Assembly (NCBI RefSeq): GCF_000768335.1
Contig: NZ_AVPT01000013.1
Span: forward strand, 1 to 64,000
DNA length: 64,000 nt
Direction of reading: 5' to 3'
Source: Lysobacter arseniciresistens ZS79
Lineage (GTDB): Bacteria > Pseudomonadota > Gammaproteobacteria > Xanthomonadales > Xanthomonadaceae
Position numbers and translations under genes: made by a program. Below the pieces are notes generated by a model. That model did not search any database, was not told the origin of the DNA, and worked only from the letters and a program-made list of their open reading frames with translations. Positions 1 through 8,727 of the stretch are shown one piece after another; the first letter of the stretch is position 1, and each line of letters starts with the position of its first letter.

Positions 1-27
1 ACAACCGTCCGTGATTTCGGGGTAGAA

Positions 28-44
28 CCCGGCCAGAAGCGGAC
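28..44. repeat. half copy of interspersed TGTCCGCT/AGCGGACA repeat
   Basis: The stretch GGCCAGAAGCGGAC matches the right half of the short palindromic repeat seen more completely at 2416-2441, 17347-17371 and 31999-32022. It lies just outside the stop codon of the CBS/HEPN gene. With only one half present, this is the weakest member of the family. Confidence 0.35.
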
Positions 45-109
45 GTCGTCGAGCTTATTCGCCTCGAGCACCGGTTCACCACGTCTTTGCTCGAACCCCC
101 AAGCCGCGC

Positions 110-991
110 CTACCACAACGCGCCCAAGTCGATGGTAGCCAGCTGTTGGGCCCGGCGCTCAACTTCCAAATCCGAAGTGCCGATAATCTGCTCGATGCGC
201 TGCACCAGCGTAATAAGCTCCGACCAAGAGCGGCCGCTGACCAGGTCATACTGACTGTGCGCTAGGTTGTTTCGAAGGTGTTCCGCATCGCCAAGAACGT
301 CTTCGGCTTGGTTGCGCGAGGCAAAGCCCAGAAGCGCACGTAGAGGTGCGCTCTTCACGATCAGCGTGTGCTTGTCACCTATCTCCAGGCATTGCAACAA
401 GGGCAGTGGTTGGCCCCGTCGCGTGCGTTCGCGTTGCCGTTCTTGCGTCGCTTCCAGTCGCGCCGTGGTCAGCTTGGCTTTCCAAGTATCGTCGGGATAA
501 TCGACGCTGACCCAGTAGCCCAGATGAAATTCCAGCAACGAAATCAACCCGAACAGGTAGCTGCGCACTAGTGGCTTGTTAAGGTCGGCACGCGTCACGA
601 TGCCCGTCACCGTGCCGGAAGCGCCGATGAATACCATGTCGTGCCGACTTAGGCGGTCGAGCAAGGCAGGAACTGCTAGGTCCGACCCCACAATGAGGTC
701 GGCATCGATGGGCCGCAGGTGGTCAGCGACGATGCCTGATATTAGGTCTTCGCGGCGCACATAGCCGACCACGCGGCCACGCTGCACGCGCTTGACGCCG
801 ACGACGTCAAAATCCAGCAGTCGAAGCTCGTCGGCCATCTGGGTAGCGAGAGCCTGCGCGGGCGCCGAGCGAAGCGGCTCCGCCAAGGCGCTGACTAGGA
901 TTTTCTGTCCCAGCGATTCGTTCAAGTCGCACAGGCGAGTACCGTGTCGCCGATAGCCGGTGCGTGGCGACGTCCACAGGTGGTAGCCCAT
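110..991 (-). CDS. CBS-like / HEPN-like domain protein
   Basis: A 293-residue protein of unknown function. I start it at the ATG at 991, because the upstream in-frame codons run into the neighbouring gene and look non-coding. Residues about 60-85 and 115-140 resemble the strand-helix units of a CBS pair, a fold that usually binds adenosyl ligands (RGRVVGYVRREDL, GTVTGIVTRADL). The C-terminal part is helical and carries RNNLAH at residues 240-245. This fits the R-polar-x3-H signature of HEPN ribonucleases. The gene lies 25 bases downstream of a frameshifted DUF3800 gene on the same strand, so the two probably form an operon. Both domain assignments come from motifs alone. HEPN proteins are often toxins or immunity effectors, but no such role is shown here. 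Confidence 0.6.
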   Translation of the reverse strand: MGYHLWTSPRTGYRRHGTRLCDLNESLGQKILVSALAEPLRSAPAQALATQMADELRLLDFDVVGVKRVQRGRVVGYVRREDLISGIVADHLRPIDADLIVGSDLAVPALLDRLSRHDMVFIGASGTVTGIVTRADLNKPLVRSYLFGLISLLEFHLGYWVSVDYPDDTWKAKLTTARLEATQERQRERTRRGQPLPLLQCLEIGDKHTLIVKSAPLRALLGFASRNQAEDVLGDAEHLRNNLAHSQYDLVSGRSWSELITLVQRIEQIIGTSDLEVERRAQQLATIDLGALW

Positions 992-1016
992 GCGCGTTCT
1001 CGTTTGACAGAGTGCC

Positions 1017-2062
1017 CTACTTGGCCAGATGGCGGGCGACGTAGTCAATGTGCTCGCCGGCTTGACTGTCCTGCCGAAACGCCTTCTCCGCCTCGAAGTC
1101 GATCGACGGCAGCAAGTGGATGAGCTGTTCATCGCGATACAGCGCCAGCGCGTTGGAAAAGCCTTCGTCCGCGGGTCGACGGCCCGTGACCACGTTCGCG
1201 GAACCGATAGCCGCGCCCACTAGCACATCGGCCAGCTGCACGGGGGCGCTGTCCAGCGAGCGTACCTGCGAAACCTCCGTCAGCTTGAGCGGATAGCGTG
1301 TGGTAGCCAACGCGGTGTGCTTGAACTCCACGGCGCCCTTGTGCGCGATCATGCGCAGGAGCAAGGCGTGATAGTCCAGCAGGTTCTTGGATTCGTCGTG
1401 CTCGATACGGTACGGGCCCTCGGCCGATCCTTCGAGACGATTGACCAAGCCACTGAGCACCACAAAGGCCGCATCCGTGGTCACGCCCGGCTGCGCGATG
1501 GCGGCGATACATTCGGGACTGGCCTCCGCCATCGGTCCCAGTGCGTCGGGCAGCAGTTGCCAGTTGCACGCGCGCACTGCCTCGACGAGTGCCGTCACCG
1601 CCTCGGGCGTCTTCTCTTCACGGCTTCCTGAAAGGCAATGAGCACCGTCTCGAACTCGGATTTTCCCAAGAGCGCTGGACCGGCCACATACAACAGCGAG
1701 GCCAACGAATAGTTCTGGCCGTTCTCATAAAAGTTGACGCCACGGCGGTGATAGTACGGCTCGGCAGCGTAGTCGAGAAAATACAGCAACAGTAGAAAGC
1801 GCTTATCGCACACGAAGGTCGTGACCGGGAAATTCCCAAGCACGTCGGTCTGCAAGGCCAAGAGCCTGTCCCGGTTGCTTGGCCGTCGGGCGAGGGCGGT
1901 GTACTTGAGCTCCGCTGCCTTGAGCTTGGGAAAATGGGTCTGGATCAGCCGTATGGCCTCATCGGGCGGAATGGCGATCGCGCACGCCCCTTGAAAAGGC
2001 TGATCCGCGTTGAGCAGGTCCGCGCCGGTATAGCCGCTTTCGTCGATGGATACTGTACGCAT
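1017..2062 (-). pseudogene. DUF3800 family protein, frameshifted
   Basis: Two adjacent frames together make one DUF3800-like protein. The N-terminal part starts at the ATG at 2062 behind an AGGGGT ribosome site. It carries SIDESGYTGAD, the acidic N-terminal motif of this RNase H-like family. It ends at a TGA near 1597. The next frame continues the protein from about 1612 to the stop at 1017, including DESKNLLDYH and a C-terminal ADVLVGAAIGSAN segment typical of the family. The junction lies in a purine run (AAGAGAAGA) near 1608-1616, where a one-base loss (or two-base gain) explains the break. It could be a true pseudogene, a programmed shift or a sequence error. DUF3800 proteins are common in mobile and defence regions; their biochemical role is unsettled. 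Confidence 0.7.
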
Positions 2063-2453
2063 GAGCAACCCCTGAATTCCGGTAGAGGGAAACTTAAACA
2101 TGGGTCGCCCAACACCCACGCAAGGCGCGCGCACCACGGCTCGACGGTTGCCGGTGGGTGGGCGCCTTCGTTTTGCTTAGAGCCTGGACCTGCGTTGCTC
2201 AGCGAAACGCGGATTCGGGGGTTCGTGGCACCGCTCACATCAAGGGCCCAGGATGCCCAACCCTGCGGACTGATCGACCCGAAAAACCAAGTGCTGAAAA
2301 TGACGCTGAGCGAGTTCGAGTATATCCACGGCCCGGGCCAAGCGGTCTGCTGCTGCCATGGGCGGAATTGGGACAAACCGGTACTCAGTCGGCCGCACTG
2401 GCAGGAATCGGTGGATGTCCGCTCCGGGTCGGAAGCGGACAGCGATTCTCCCC
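2063..2453. other. intergenic region without a supported gene
   Basis: About 390 bases between the DUF3800 gene and the convergently oriented edge of the MFS gene. Open frames on both strands cross it but show no recognisable family. A weak inverted repeat lies around 2104-2170 (GCCCAACACCCAC against GGTGGGTGGGCGCC), and an interspersed repeat copy lies at 2416-2441. Confidence 0.5.
2416..2441. repeat. interspersed palindromic repeat, best copy
   Basis: TGTCCGCT and AGCGGACA form a perfect 8-base inverted repeat around a 10-base centre. Related copies at 17347-17371 and 31999-32022, and a half copy at 28-44, each sit between unrelated gene blocks of the accessory region. Confidence 0.6.
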
Positions 2454-3644
2454 TCAAATCTGGCCCCGTCTCACAACCAGGGAACGGGCAACCTGGATCG
2501 GCACGACGACCACGTAGACGGCCACCACGGATGCCACGACGACCATCGACCCGCCCTTCTCCAGGACGAGGCCGAACAGCAATGGCGACAGGGCCGTCGT
2601 GATGACCATGAACCCGATGTAGACCCCGCGCACCATCCCGAGGTTGTCGACACCGAACACATCCGCCCAGAGCGCGCCCGACACCACGCTGTTTCCCCCG
2701 GCGGTGGCACCCAAGCCGATGAACATGCCCCACAACGCCATCTGCGGCGGACCAAACGCCAACGCGAGGAAGGCCGCGGCCACCGGCAGCAGGTAGACCC
2801 TCACCACCGACCTGACGCCGTAACGGTCCACGCTGTGCCCCGCGAACCAAGTCGTCGCGGTCTGCGTCGCGGCGAAAGCCACGAACCCCGACGCCACTTG
2901 TGCCGGCGTCCACCCCTGCAAGGTGGAGAGGGTGCCCTGGTGAAGGAAGGCCGCAGTTACCACGAACGGTGACACCAGCACCACGGCCAACGCCGACAGG
3001 AACGCAGGCATCCGGATCAGTTGCCTGCGTTGCATGGGCGCCGTCGCGCCCGCCGCCGGCGCAGCACCCACCGGCCGCGGCAAGGGCGCGGCGATCGCAC
3101 GCAAGATCGGCAAGGCGAGCACAACCACCATCACGGCCATGCCCCACACCCACCGCCAGTCCAGCCAGCCAAGCAGCGCGACCACCACCACCGGCAGCAG
3201 CGCTTCGCCAAGGATGAAGCCGAAGGCGGCGGTGGCGATACTGCGTCCGCGCCTGCGGGCATGGCGCGCGGCGGCGACGATCGCGATATGCCCGCACAGG
3301 CCCTGCCCGCCAAGACGCAGGAAGAACAGGCCGGCCAGCAGCGCCATCCAGTGGGTGGCGACTGCCATGAGCGCGGTGCCCGCTCCGAGAATCGCCAGCG
3401 CCAAGGTAATGGCGCGCTTCATCGACATGTGGTCGGCGATCCCGCCGAGTGAGAACATCAACAGCCCGCTGGCCAGCGTCGCCGCCGCGTAGACCGCCCC
3501 CCAGTGGGATTCCCCCAGCCCGAGATCACCGCGGATCGAAAGCCCGAACAGGCCGATGAAGAAAGTCTGCCCCAGCCCGGATACCAGTGCGGCCGAAAAA
3601 CCGAACGAGGCGGCGCGCCGGTGGAGGTTCGGGGGCGGATTCAA
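2454..3644 (-). CDS. MFS transporter
   Basis: A 396-residue, highly hydrophobic protein with about twelve predicted membrane helices. It fits the major facilitator superfamily, with GGIADHMSMKRA between early helices matching the family's loop 2-3 motif. Substrate cannot be assigned. The start is a TTG at 3644, preceded by AAGGA at a good distance; no ATG gives as complete a first helix. It stands alone between the DUF3800 block and the nudE cluster. The nearest relatives are probably proton-driven small-molecule or drug exporters, but that is a family-level guess. Confidence 0.8.
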   Translation of the reverse strand: MNPPPNLHRRAASFGFSAALVSGLGQTFFIGLFGLSIRGDLGLGESHWGAVYAAATLASGLLMFSLGGIADHMSMKRAITLALAILGAGTALMAVATHWMALLAGLFFLRLGGQGLCGHIAIVAAARHARRRGRSIATAAFGFILGEALLPVVVVALLGWLDWRWVWGMAVMVVVLALPILRAIAAPLPRPVGAAPAAGATAPMQRRQLIRMPAFLSALAVVLVSPFVVTAAFLHQGTLSTLQGWTPAQVASGFVAFAATQTATTWFAGHSVDRYGVRSVVRVYLLPVAAAFLALAFGPPQMALWGMFIGLGATAGGNSVVSGALWADVFGVDNLGMVRGVYIGFMVITTALSPLLFGLVLEKGGSMVVVASVVAVYVVVVPIQVARSLVVRRGQI

Positions 3645-3735
3645 AGACGATCCTTCTTCGAGTGTCTACTGCGGCGCAAGAGTCTAGCCGGGGGCATGCA
3701 TGTCCGCATGACCAACAGGCAAGCGTTGCCCGCTG

Positions 3736-4317
3736 CTATGCAGCGCCCATCGCTTCCAGCGATCCGCCTTCGGTGGTGCGCCGTGCAACGACCTCGCGGG
3801 CAATGAAGATCGCGGCGAGCGATCGCGCCTCGGAGCAATCCTCCCGGAGCACCAGCTCGTGCAGCCGGTCCATCTTCCACGGCACGACCTCCAGCTCCTC
3901 GGGTTCGTCGCCGGGCAACCGCTCTGGGTAGAGGTCTTCGGCGAGCACCAGATGGATCTCGTTGCTCATGTAGGTGGGCGCCAGGCACAGCGGCCGCAGG
4001 TAGGTCAGCGTCCTCGCGCCCATCCCCACCTCTTCCTTCAGCTCACGCTGGGCGGCCTCCAGGATCGATTCGCCCGGATCCATCCGCCCCTTGGGGAGCC
4101 CGATCTCGTACCGATGGGTGCCGACGGCATATTCGCGGATCAGCAACACCGTGTCGGGGTCCGGCATCGCCGCAATGATGACCGAGCCCGCTGTCCGGCT
4201 ATGCAGGCGTTCGTACAGACGGCGCTCACCATTGGAGAACTCCAGGTGGACCTTCTCCAGCGAGTACTGGCCCAGCTGGGCGGCTTCGCAACGGTGGATG
4301 ATCGGCAGGCGGGACAT
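3736..4317 (-). CDS. nudE: ADP compounds hydrolase NudE-like
   Basis: A 193-residue Nudix hydrolase. The complete Nudix box lies at residues 77-99: G77, E83, R91-E92 and E95-E96, the metal-binding core. Length and the downstream sequence fit NudE, which cleaves ADP-ribose, NADH and related dinucleotides to AMP plus a phosphate compound. The ATG at 4317 gives the usual N-terminus. It is followed on the same strand by the DksA-like, Usp and SulP genes, although that order reads upstream to downstream from right to left. NudE rather than generic ADP-ribose pyrophosphatase is likely, not certain. Confidence 0.75.
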   Translation of the reverse strand: MSRLPIIHRCEAAQLGQYSLEKVHLEFSNGERRLYERLHSRTAGSVIIAAMPDPDTVLLIREYAVGTHRYEIGLPKGRMDPGESILEAAQRELKEEVGMGARTLTYLRPLCLAPTYMSNEIHLVLAEDLYPERLPGDEPEELEVVPWKMDRLHELVLREDCSEARSLAAIFIAREVVARRTTEGGSLEAMGAA

Positions 4318-4360
4318 CAGGTGCCAGCGTATCCCATCGCGGCGGTATCGAAACCCGGCA

Positions 4361-4756
4361 TCAGCGTCCGGTGTTGAGTCGGTGGTGCCGCTCGTGCTGC
4401 TTCACCTCGGCGAGCTCCTCGGTGCAGTCCAGGCAGAACGGCGTTGCCGGGTCGGCCATGAGGCGCCCGTGCGGGATCTCGAGCTCGCAGCGGCAGCAGA
4501 TTCCATAGCGCCCGGCCGCATACCACTCCAACGCCGCGTTGATGCGGTCGAGCTGGATGACCAGCCGCGTGCTGCCGGCCTTGGCCATGTGCTGGTTCGA
4601 AATCGCGTCGACCCTGCTGACGCGTCCCTGCGTGGTCTGGTCGAGTTCAACGGGTTTGCCAGAGCGCTCGAGGCTGGCCAAGGTAATGCGGATGTCACGC
4701 TGCTCTTCAACGAGCATGGTGAAGAATTCCTGCTGGCTCTGGACATGGGTGGGCAT
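4361..4756 (-). CDS. TraR/DksA-type zinc finger protein
   Basis: A 131-residue protein. I start it at the ATG at 4756, which has AAGGAG eight bases upstream; an upstream extension in the same frame lacks such a site. The C-terminus carries a four-cysteine zinc finger, C87/C88, C90, C108 and C111 (CCRC and CLDC), as in DksA/TraR proteins, which bind the RNA polymerase secondary channel. The N-terminal helices lack a clear DXXDXA coiled-coil tip, so it may not act on transcription as DksA does. It lies between nudE and a universal stress gene, suggesting a stress-response setting. Confidence 0.75.
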   Translation of the reverse strand: MPTHVQSQQEFFTMLVEEQRDIRITLASLERSGKPVELDQTTQGRVSRVDAISNQHMAKAGSTRLVIQLDRINAALEWYAAGRYGICCRCELEIPHGRLMADPATPFCLDCTEELAEVKQHERHHRLNTGR

Positions 4757-4827
4757 GTTTCGACTCCTTCGGTCCAGGGAAAGAAATGCCGTGGACGGCA
4801 TGCGACGCGGGCGTTTCGCCCGCAGCC

Positions 4828-5721
4828 TCAACGCAGCAGGAGCACCGGGATCCGGCAGGTCCGCAGCATCGTGGTGGTCGTGCTGCCCACGATCAGCTGG
4901 CGGATGCGCGAATGCCCGTAGGCGCCCATCACCAGCATGTCGATGGATTGCTCCTTCACATAGCTTCCGATGACCTGCTCCGCCACGCCCGGCACGATCG
5001 CGCTGGTGGGCTGGAAGCCGGCGTGCCGCAGCTCGTCCATCGCCCAGGCCATATGGGTCGACGCCTGGTCGCTGGTATCCGCAGCCATCACCACGTGCAC
5101 ATCCAGACCCCGGAAAAGGGGGCTTGCGGCCACCATGCCGATGCCCTTGCGGGAGGTGGGACTGCCGTCGAATGCGATCAGCACCCGGGAGACTTCGGCG
5201 AATTCGCGGGAGGCCACGAGCAGCGGCCGATGAACCGCGCGGACGACGCGCTCGAGTTGCCCTCCCAGGTGTCCGGTTGCGAAGTCGGCATGCTCGCCCC
5301 GCTTGCCAAGCACGAACAGCCGGACGTCCTCCTCCAGCTCGGTCAGCGTGTCGACCAGGCTGCCATGGCGCATGCGACTCTCGGCCGGCACCCCGTGGAG
5401 GCCCACTGATATGCCCACGGCCTTCTGCAACAGCAGGCGCCCGCGCTCCTGCGCGAGCTTGCCGCGTTGCTCGTCGACCGATGCCAGATCCTGCAGCAGC
5501 TTCTCCCGGGCACCGAGCTCGAGGTTGCCGCTGTAGTCGGCAACGGTGGCGGCCTCCGGGTGCCGGTCGAGCACGTGGACATACTCCAGCGGTGCCTCCA
5601 GCCGGGCAGCCGCCCAGGCCGCGTAGTGGGCCACGCTGTCCGCGTAGACGGAGGGGTCGATGGCCGCCATGACCTTGCCGCCGACGTTGATGTGCAGGTG
5701 CTTCACGGATGAATCGGTCAT
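4828..5721 (-). CDS. tandem universal stress protein (UspA family)
   Basis: A 297-residue protein with two Usp domains, residues about 14-150 and 160-297. The second ends in the ATP-binding signature of the family: GAYGHSRIRQLIVGSTT followed by a beta strand PVLLLR. The first has a less complete loop, GKRGEHADFATGHLGG, so nucleotide binding there may be lost. It sits 12 bases downstream of the SulP transporter and is probably co-transcribed with it. UspA proteins respond to starvation or oxidative stress; here the pairing with an anion transporter may link stress to bicarbonate or sulfate status, which is inference. Confidence 0.85.
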   Translation of the reverse strand: MTDSSVKHLHINVGGKVMAAIDPSVYADSVAHYAAWAAARLEAPLEYVHVLDRHPEAATVADYSGNLELGAREKLLQDLASVDEQRGKLAQERGRLLLQKAVGISVGLHGVPAESRMRHGSLVDTLTELEEDVRLFVLGKRGEHADFATGHLGGQLERVVRAVHRPLLVASREFAEVSRVLIAFDGSPTSRKGIGMVAASPLFRGLDVHVVMAADTSDQASTHMAWAMDELRHAGFQPTSAIVPGVAEQVIGSYVKEQSIDMLVMGAYGHSRIRQLIVGSTTTTMLRTCRIPVLLLR

Positions 5722-5733
5722 CGGTCGTACTCC

Positions 5734-7218
5734 TCAGTGGCCCATCAATCGGTCTACGGCATCCGGCTTGTCGTGCACGCCCAGGCGATCCACCAGCGTG
5801 GCGCTGGCTTCGTTCATCCCGACCAGCTCGACCTCGGTGCCTTCGCGGCGGAACTTCAGCACGACCTTGTCCAGCGCCCCCACGGCGCTGAGGTCCCAGA
5901 AGTGCGCCGGGGTGACATCGATCCGCACGCGCTCGATGGCCTCCTTGAAGTCAAAGCTGCCGATGAAGGTCTCGGCCGATGCGAAGAACACCTGGCCGGT
6001 CACGGTGTAGTGGCGCTCGCGGCCCTCGTTTGCCGTGACCGAACCGATGTGTAGCACCTGCCTGACCTTGCGTGCGAAGAACAGCGCCGACAGCAGCACG
6101 CCGGTGAGCACGCCCTTGGCCAGATCGTGGGTGAACACGGTAACGATCACCGTAGCGATCATCACCACACTGGAACTCTTCGGATAGGTCCGAAGGTCGC
6201 GCAGGGACGCCCAGCTGAAGGTACCGATCGATACCATGATCATCACCGCGACCAGCGCGGCCATCGGGATCTGCTTCACCCAGGGAGATGCGAACACCAC
6301 CATCAGCAGCAGGAAGACGCCTGCGGCAAGCGAGGACAACCGACCGCGGCCACCGGACTTCACGTTGATCACAGACTGCCCGATCATCGCGCAGCCGGCC
6401 ATGCCGCCGATGAAGCCGGAGGCGACGTTGGCGACGCCCTGACCCACGGCCTCGCGGTTCTTGTCGCTGGGCGTGTCCGTGAGGTCATCGACGATCTGCG
6501 CGGTCAGCATTGATTCCAGCAGACCCACCACGGCCAGCGTCGCTGATACCGGCAGCACGATCCAGAGTGTCTCCAGCGTCAGCGGCACCTGCGGCAACAG
6601 GAACACCGGCAGGCTGTCGGGCAACTCGCCCATGTCGTTGACCGTGCGGATATCCAGCTTCAGCACGATCGCCGCCAGCGTCAGCACCACGATGGCCACC
6701 AGTGGCGATGGCACTGCATGGGTCAGCCGGGGGAACAGATAGATGATGCCCAGCCCCGCTGCCACCATCGCGTACACCGTCCATGGCACGTTGGTGAGCT
6801 CTGGCAGCTGGGCCATGAAGATCAGGATGGCCAAGGCATTGACGAAGCCCGTCACCACCGAGCGCGATACGTACCGCATCAGGGTGGGCAACTTCAGGAA
6901 CCCGGCAGCGATCTGGAGCACGCCGGTGAGCAGCGTTGCCACCAGCAGGTACTGCAAGCCATGGTCCTTCACCAGGCCGACCATCAGCAGTGCCATCGCA
7001 CCGGTGGCCGCGGAAATCATGCCCGGGCGTCCGCCCGCAAAGGCAATGACCACCGCGATGCAAAAGGACGCGTAGAGGCCGACCTTGGGATCGACACCGG
7101 CGATGATCGAGAAAGCGATGGCCTCGGGGATCAGCGCGAGTGCTACGACGATACCGGCGAGCAGGTCGCCACGAATGTTGCCGAGCCATTCCTGGCGCAG
7201 GCTGTTTAACTTGGACAA
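5734..7218 (-). CDS. SulP family inorganic anion transporter
   Basis: A 494-residue inner-membrane transporter. The N-terminus contains the SulP core ([20 protein letters not shown] and [14 protein letters not shown]), followed by about ten to twelve helices. A STAS domain occupies the last roughly 100 residues ([20 protein letters not shown]). Family members carry sulfate, bicarbonate or other anions; the subtype with [15 protein letters not shown] is often annotated as sulfate permease or bicarbonate transporter, so substrate stays open. A GGAGGA ribosome site precedes the ATG at 7218. The leader shows an inverted repeat CCCTAGG/CCTAGGG at 7274-7280 and 7312-7318. The Usp gene follows directly. 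Confidence 0.85.
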   Translation of the reverse strand: MSKLNSLRQEWLGNIRGDLLAGIVVALALIPEAIAFSIIAGVDPKVGLYASFCIAVVIAFAGGRPGMISAATGAMALLMVGLVKDHGLQYLLVATLLTGVLQIAAGFLKLPTLMRYVSRSVVTGFVNALAILIFMAQLPELTNVPWTVYAMVAAGLGIIYLFPRLTHAVPSPLVAIVVLTLAAIVLKLDIRTVNDMGELPDSLPVFLLPQVPLTLETLWIVLPVSATLAVVGLLESMLTAQIVDDLTDTPSDKNREAVGQGVANVASGFIGGMAGCAMIGQSVINVKSGGRGRLSSLAAGVFLLLMVVFASPWVKQIPMAALVAVMIMVSIGTFSWASLRDLRTYPKSSSVVMIATVIVTVFTHDLAKGVLTGVLLSALFFARKVRQVLHIGSVTANEGRERHYTVTGQVFFASAETFIGSFDFKEAIERVRIDVTPAHFWDLSAVGALDKVVLKFRREGTEVELVGMNEASATLVDRLGVHDKPDAVDRLMGH

Positions 7219-7444
7219 GCTGGAAATCCTCCGTCGGGCCGGGGGGCACGACGACTTCGTGAAGAACGAACATCCCTAGGAACCCGTAGAACGGGAGCGA
7301 GTCAGCAGCTGCCTAGGGTGGAGTTGTCACGATGGGAGCGGATTCCTGTAGCACGAGCGGCATACACACGCCCGATAGGAGGGGAAACGAAGCCCGGCAA
7401 GTGTAGCTGAAGGCTGGACTCCCGGCTACTGCACTGCACCGTTC

Positions 7445-7752
7445 CTACCCCTGCGGAATCACGAGCGACTGGTGCACCTGCGCCCCGGCCCATGCGCCAT
7501 CACCGACGGCAAGTGATATCGAATGCGGCACTTCGGCAGCGTCGCCACATGCGAACACGCCGGGGATACTCGTCTCCTGGTCTCGGCGGTGCGGATCTGG
7601 GTGCCCATCGGCGTCTCCATCAGCTCGCACCCGGCGATGTCGGAGTCAGGCGCATTGCGTGGCGCCGTAAACAGGTCGGTGAACCCCAGCGGCGCGCATA
7701 CCCCAGCACGACCTCCGCGTTCCAGTAGGTGCGCGCAATCGAAGCGCTTACG
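7445..7752 (-). pseudogene. thioredoxin reductase-like flavoprotein, C-terminal remnant
   Basis: Three frames in succession read as the C-terminus of an NAD(P)/FAD-dependent oxidoreductase of the TrxB type. The first (about 7751-7697) gives YWNAEVVLGYA, the second (7689-7581) PLGFTDLFTAPRNAPDSD, and the third (7573-7445) TSIPGVFACGDAAEVPHS, which is the family's FAD-binding GD motif. At least two frameshifts separate them and the N-terminal two thirds are missing. Intact relatives often neighbour ArsR-type regulators and sulfur genes. It lies just upstream of the recombinase gene. Confidence 0.7.
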
Positions 7753-7867
7753 TCCAAGCGTGGGTGGCATACCGGACGCAGCCCGGTACGTCCGCTGTCG
7801 GCGGCGGTTGGAAGCGGCCACTCACACGTAGTAGCACGCTGGCACTCCCTCAAGCTGGGAGTAGCTC

Positions 7868-8488
7868 ATGGCTACCAAACGCAGGCCCCGTCAAGTGCCG
7901 TGGAACAAGGGGAAGATCGTCGGCCAGAAGACACCGCTCAAGCTCCGGGAAATCTGGGCGATCCGCGTCCGGCTACAGCTTGGCAGCAACCTCAGGGACC
8001 TCGCCTTATTCAACCTTGCGATCGATTCAAAGCTGCGCGCCTGCGACCTCTTGGGTCTTCGCGTGGGTGACATCGCACACGAGAATCACGTCAACTCGCG
8101 TGCAGTAGTGATGCAGCGAAAAACGCAACGACCAGTGCGGTTCGAGATCACCGAGATGAGCAGAGATGCTCTCGAGGCATGGATCCGCGCGGCGGGACTT
8201 CGAAGCCCCGACTTCGTGTTCCCGAGCCGATCGGGCACCTCGCCACACCTGTCGACACGCCAGTACGCCCGAATCGTTCACCGCTGGGTACGCGAAATCG
8301 GACTCGACAGTTCCTGCTATGGGACGCACACCATGCGCCGGACCAAAGCGACGTTGATCTACCGTCAGACCAAGAACCTCAGGGCGGTGCAGCTTCTCCT
8401 TGGCCATAGAAAACTGGAGAGCACCGTCCACTACCTGGGGATTGAAGTCGACGACGCCCTCGAGATATCGGAGCAAACGGAGGCTTGA
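7868..8488 (+). CDS. tyrosine recombinase/integrase
   Basis: A 206-residue integrase consisting almost only of the catalytic domain. The expected residues are all visible: R57 in SKLRACDLLGLR, K85, H154 and R157 in THTMRR, H180 in LLGHRKLESTVHY, and nucleophile Y189. The N-terminal core-binding domain is much shorter than in phage integrases (about 300-400 residues). Short recombinases of this kind are widespread in xanthomonads and near accessory genes. No attachment site was identified next to it. It is the only intact recombinase in the window and may have moved some of the surrounding blocks. Confidence 0.85.
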   Translation: MATKRRPRQVPWNKGKIVGQKTPLKLREIWAIRVRLQLGSNLRDLALFNLAIDSKLRACDLLGLRVGDIAHENHVNSRAVVMQRKTQRPVRFEITEMSRDALEAWIRAAGLRSPDFVFPSRSGTSPHLSTRQYARIVHRWVREIGLDSSCYGTHTMRRTKATLIYRQTKNLRAVQLLLGHRKLESTVHYLGIEVDDALEISEQTEA

Positions 8489-8727
8489 GTGGCCCCTTCC
8501 GGCCAATAGCGGACCTCGCTGCCGCAAAGAGTGCTGAGCATCTGCTAACTGCGCAACGAGTTAAGAACGCGCGCAGAACTCGTGGACGCTGCGGAAACAG
8601 GCACGTGATTGCCGCCAGCCTTCTGCGGCGCCGAGGCGTCGTGCGCCGGCACGAGACGGAGGTGTAGGCCTGCTGCGCAGGATGCAAGGACAGGCGTGTG
8701 CAGGCGCCATCCGTCCGCGGCGGGAAT
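8489..8727. other. intergenic region downstream of recombinase
   Basis: No gene is supported. A small inverted repeat TAACT/AGTTA lies near 8549-8566, too short to call an attachment site. Confidence 0.4.

Noticed and set aside
1945..3297. 450-codon open frame on the minus strand
   Set aside because: It lies out of frame inside the MFS gene; composition is Arg/Gly-rich and no family fits. It is a shadow of a GC-rich gene.
8549..8566. TAACT/AGTTA repeat considered as an integron attC or attachment site
   Set aside because: The arms are only five bases and the expected core sites and length are absent.
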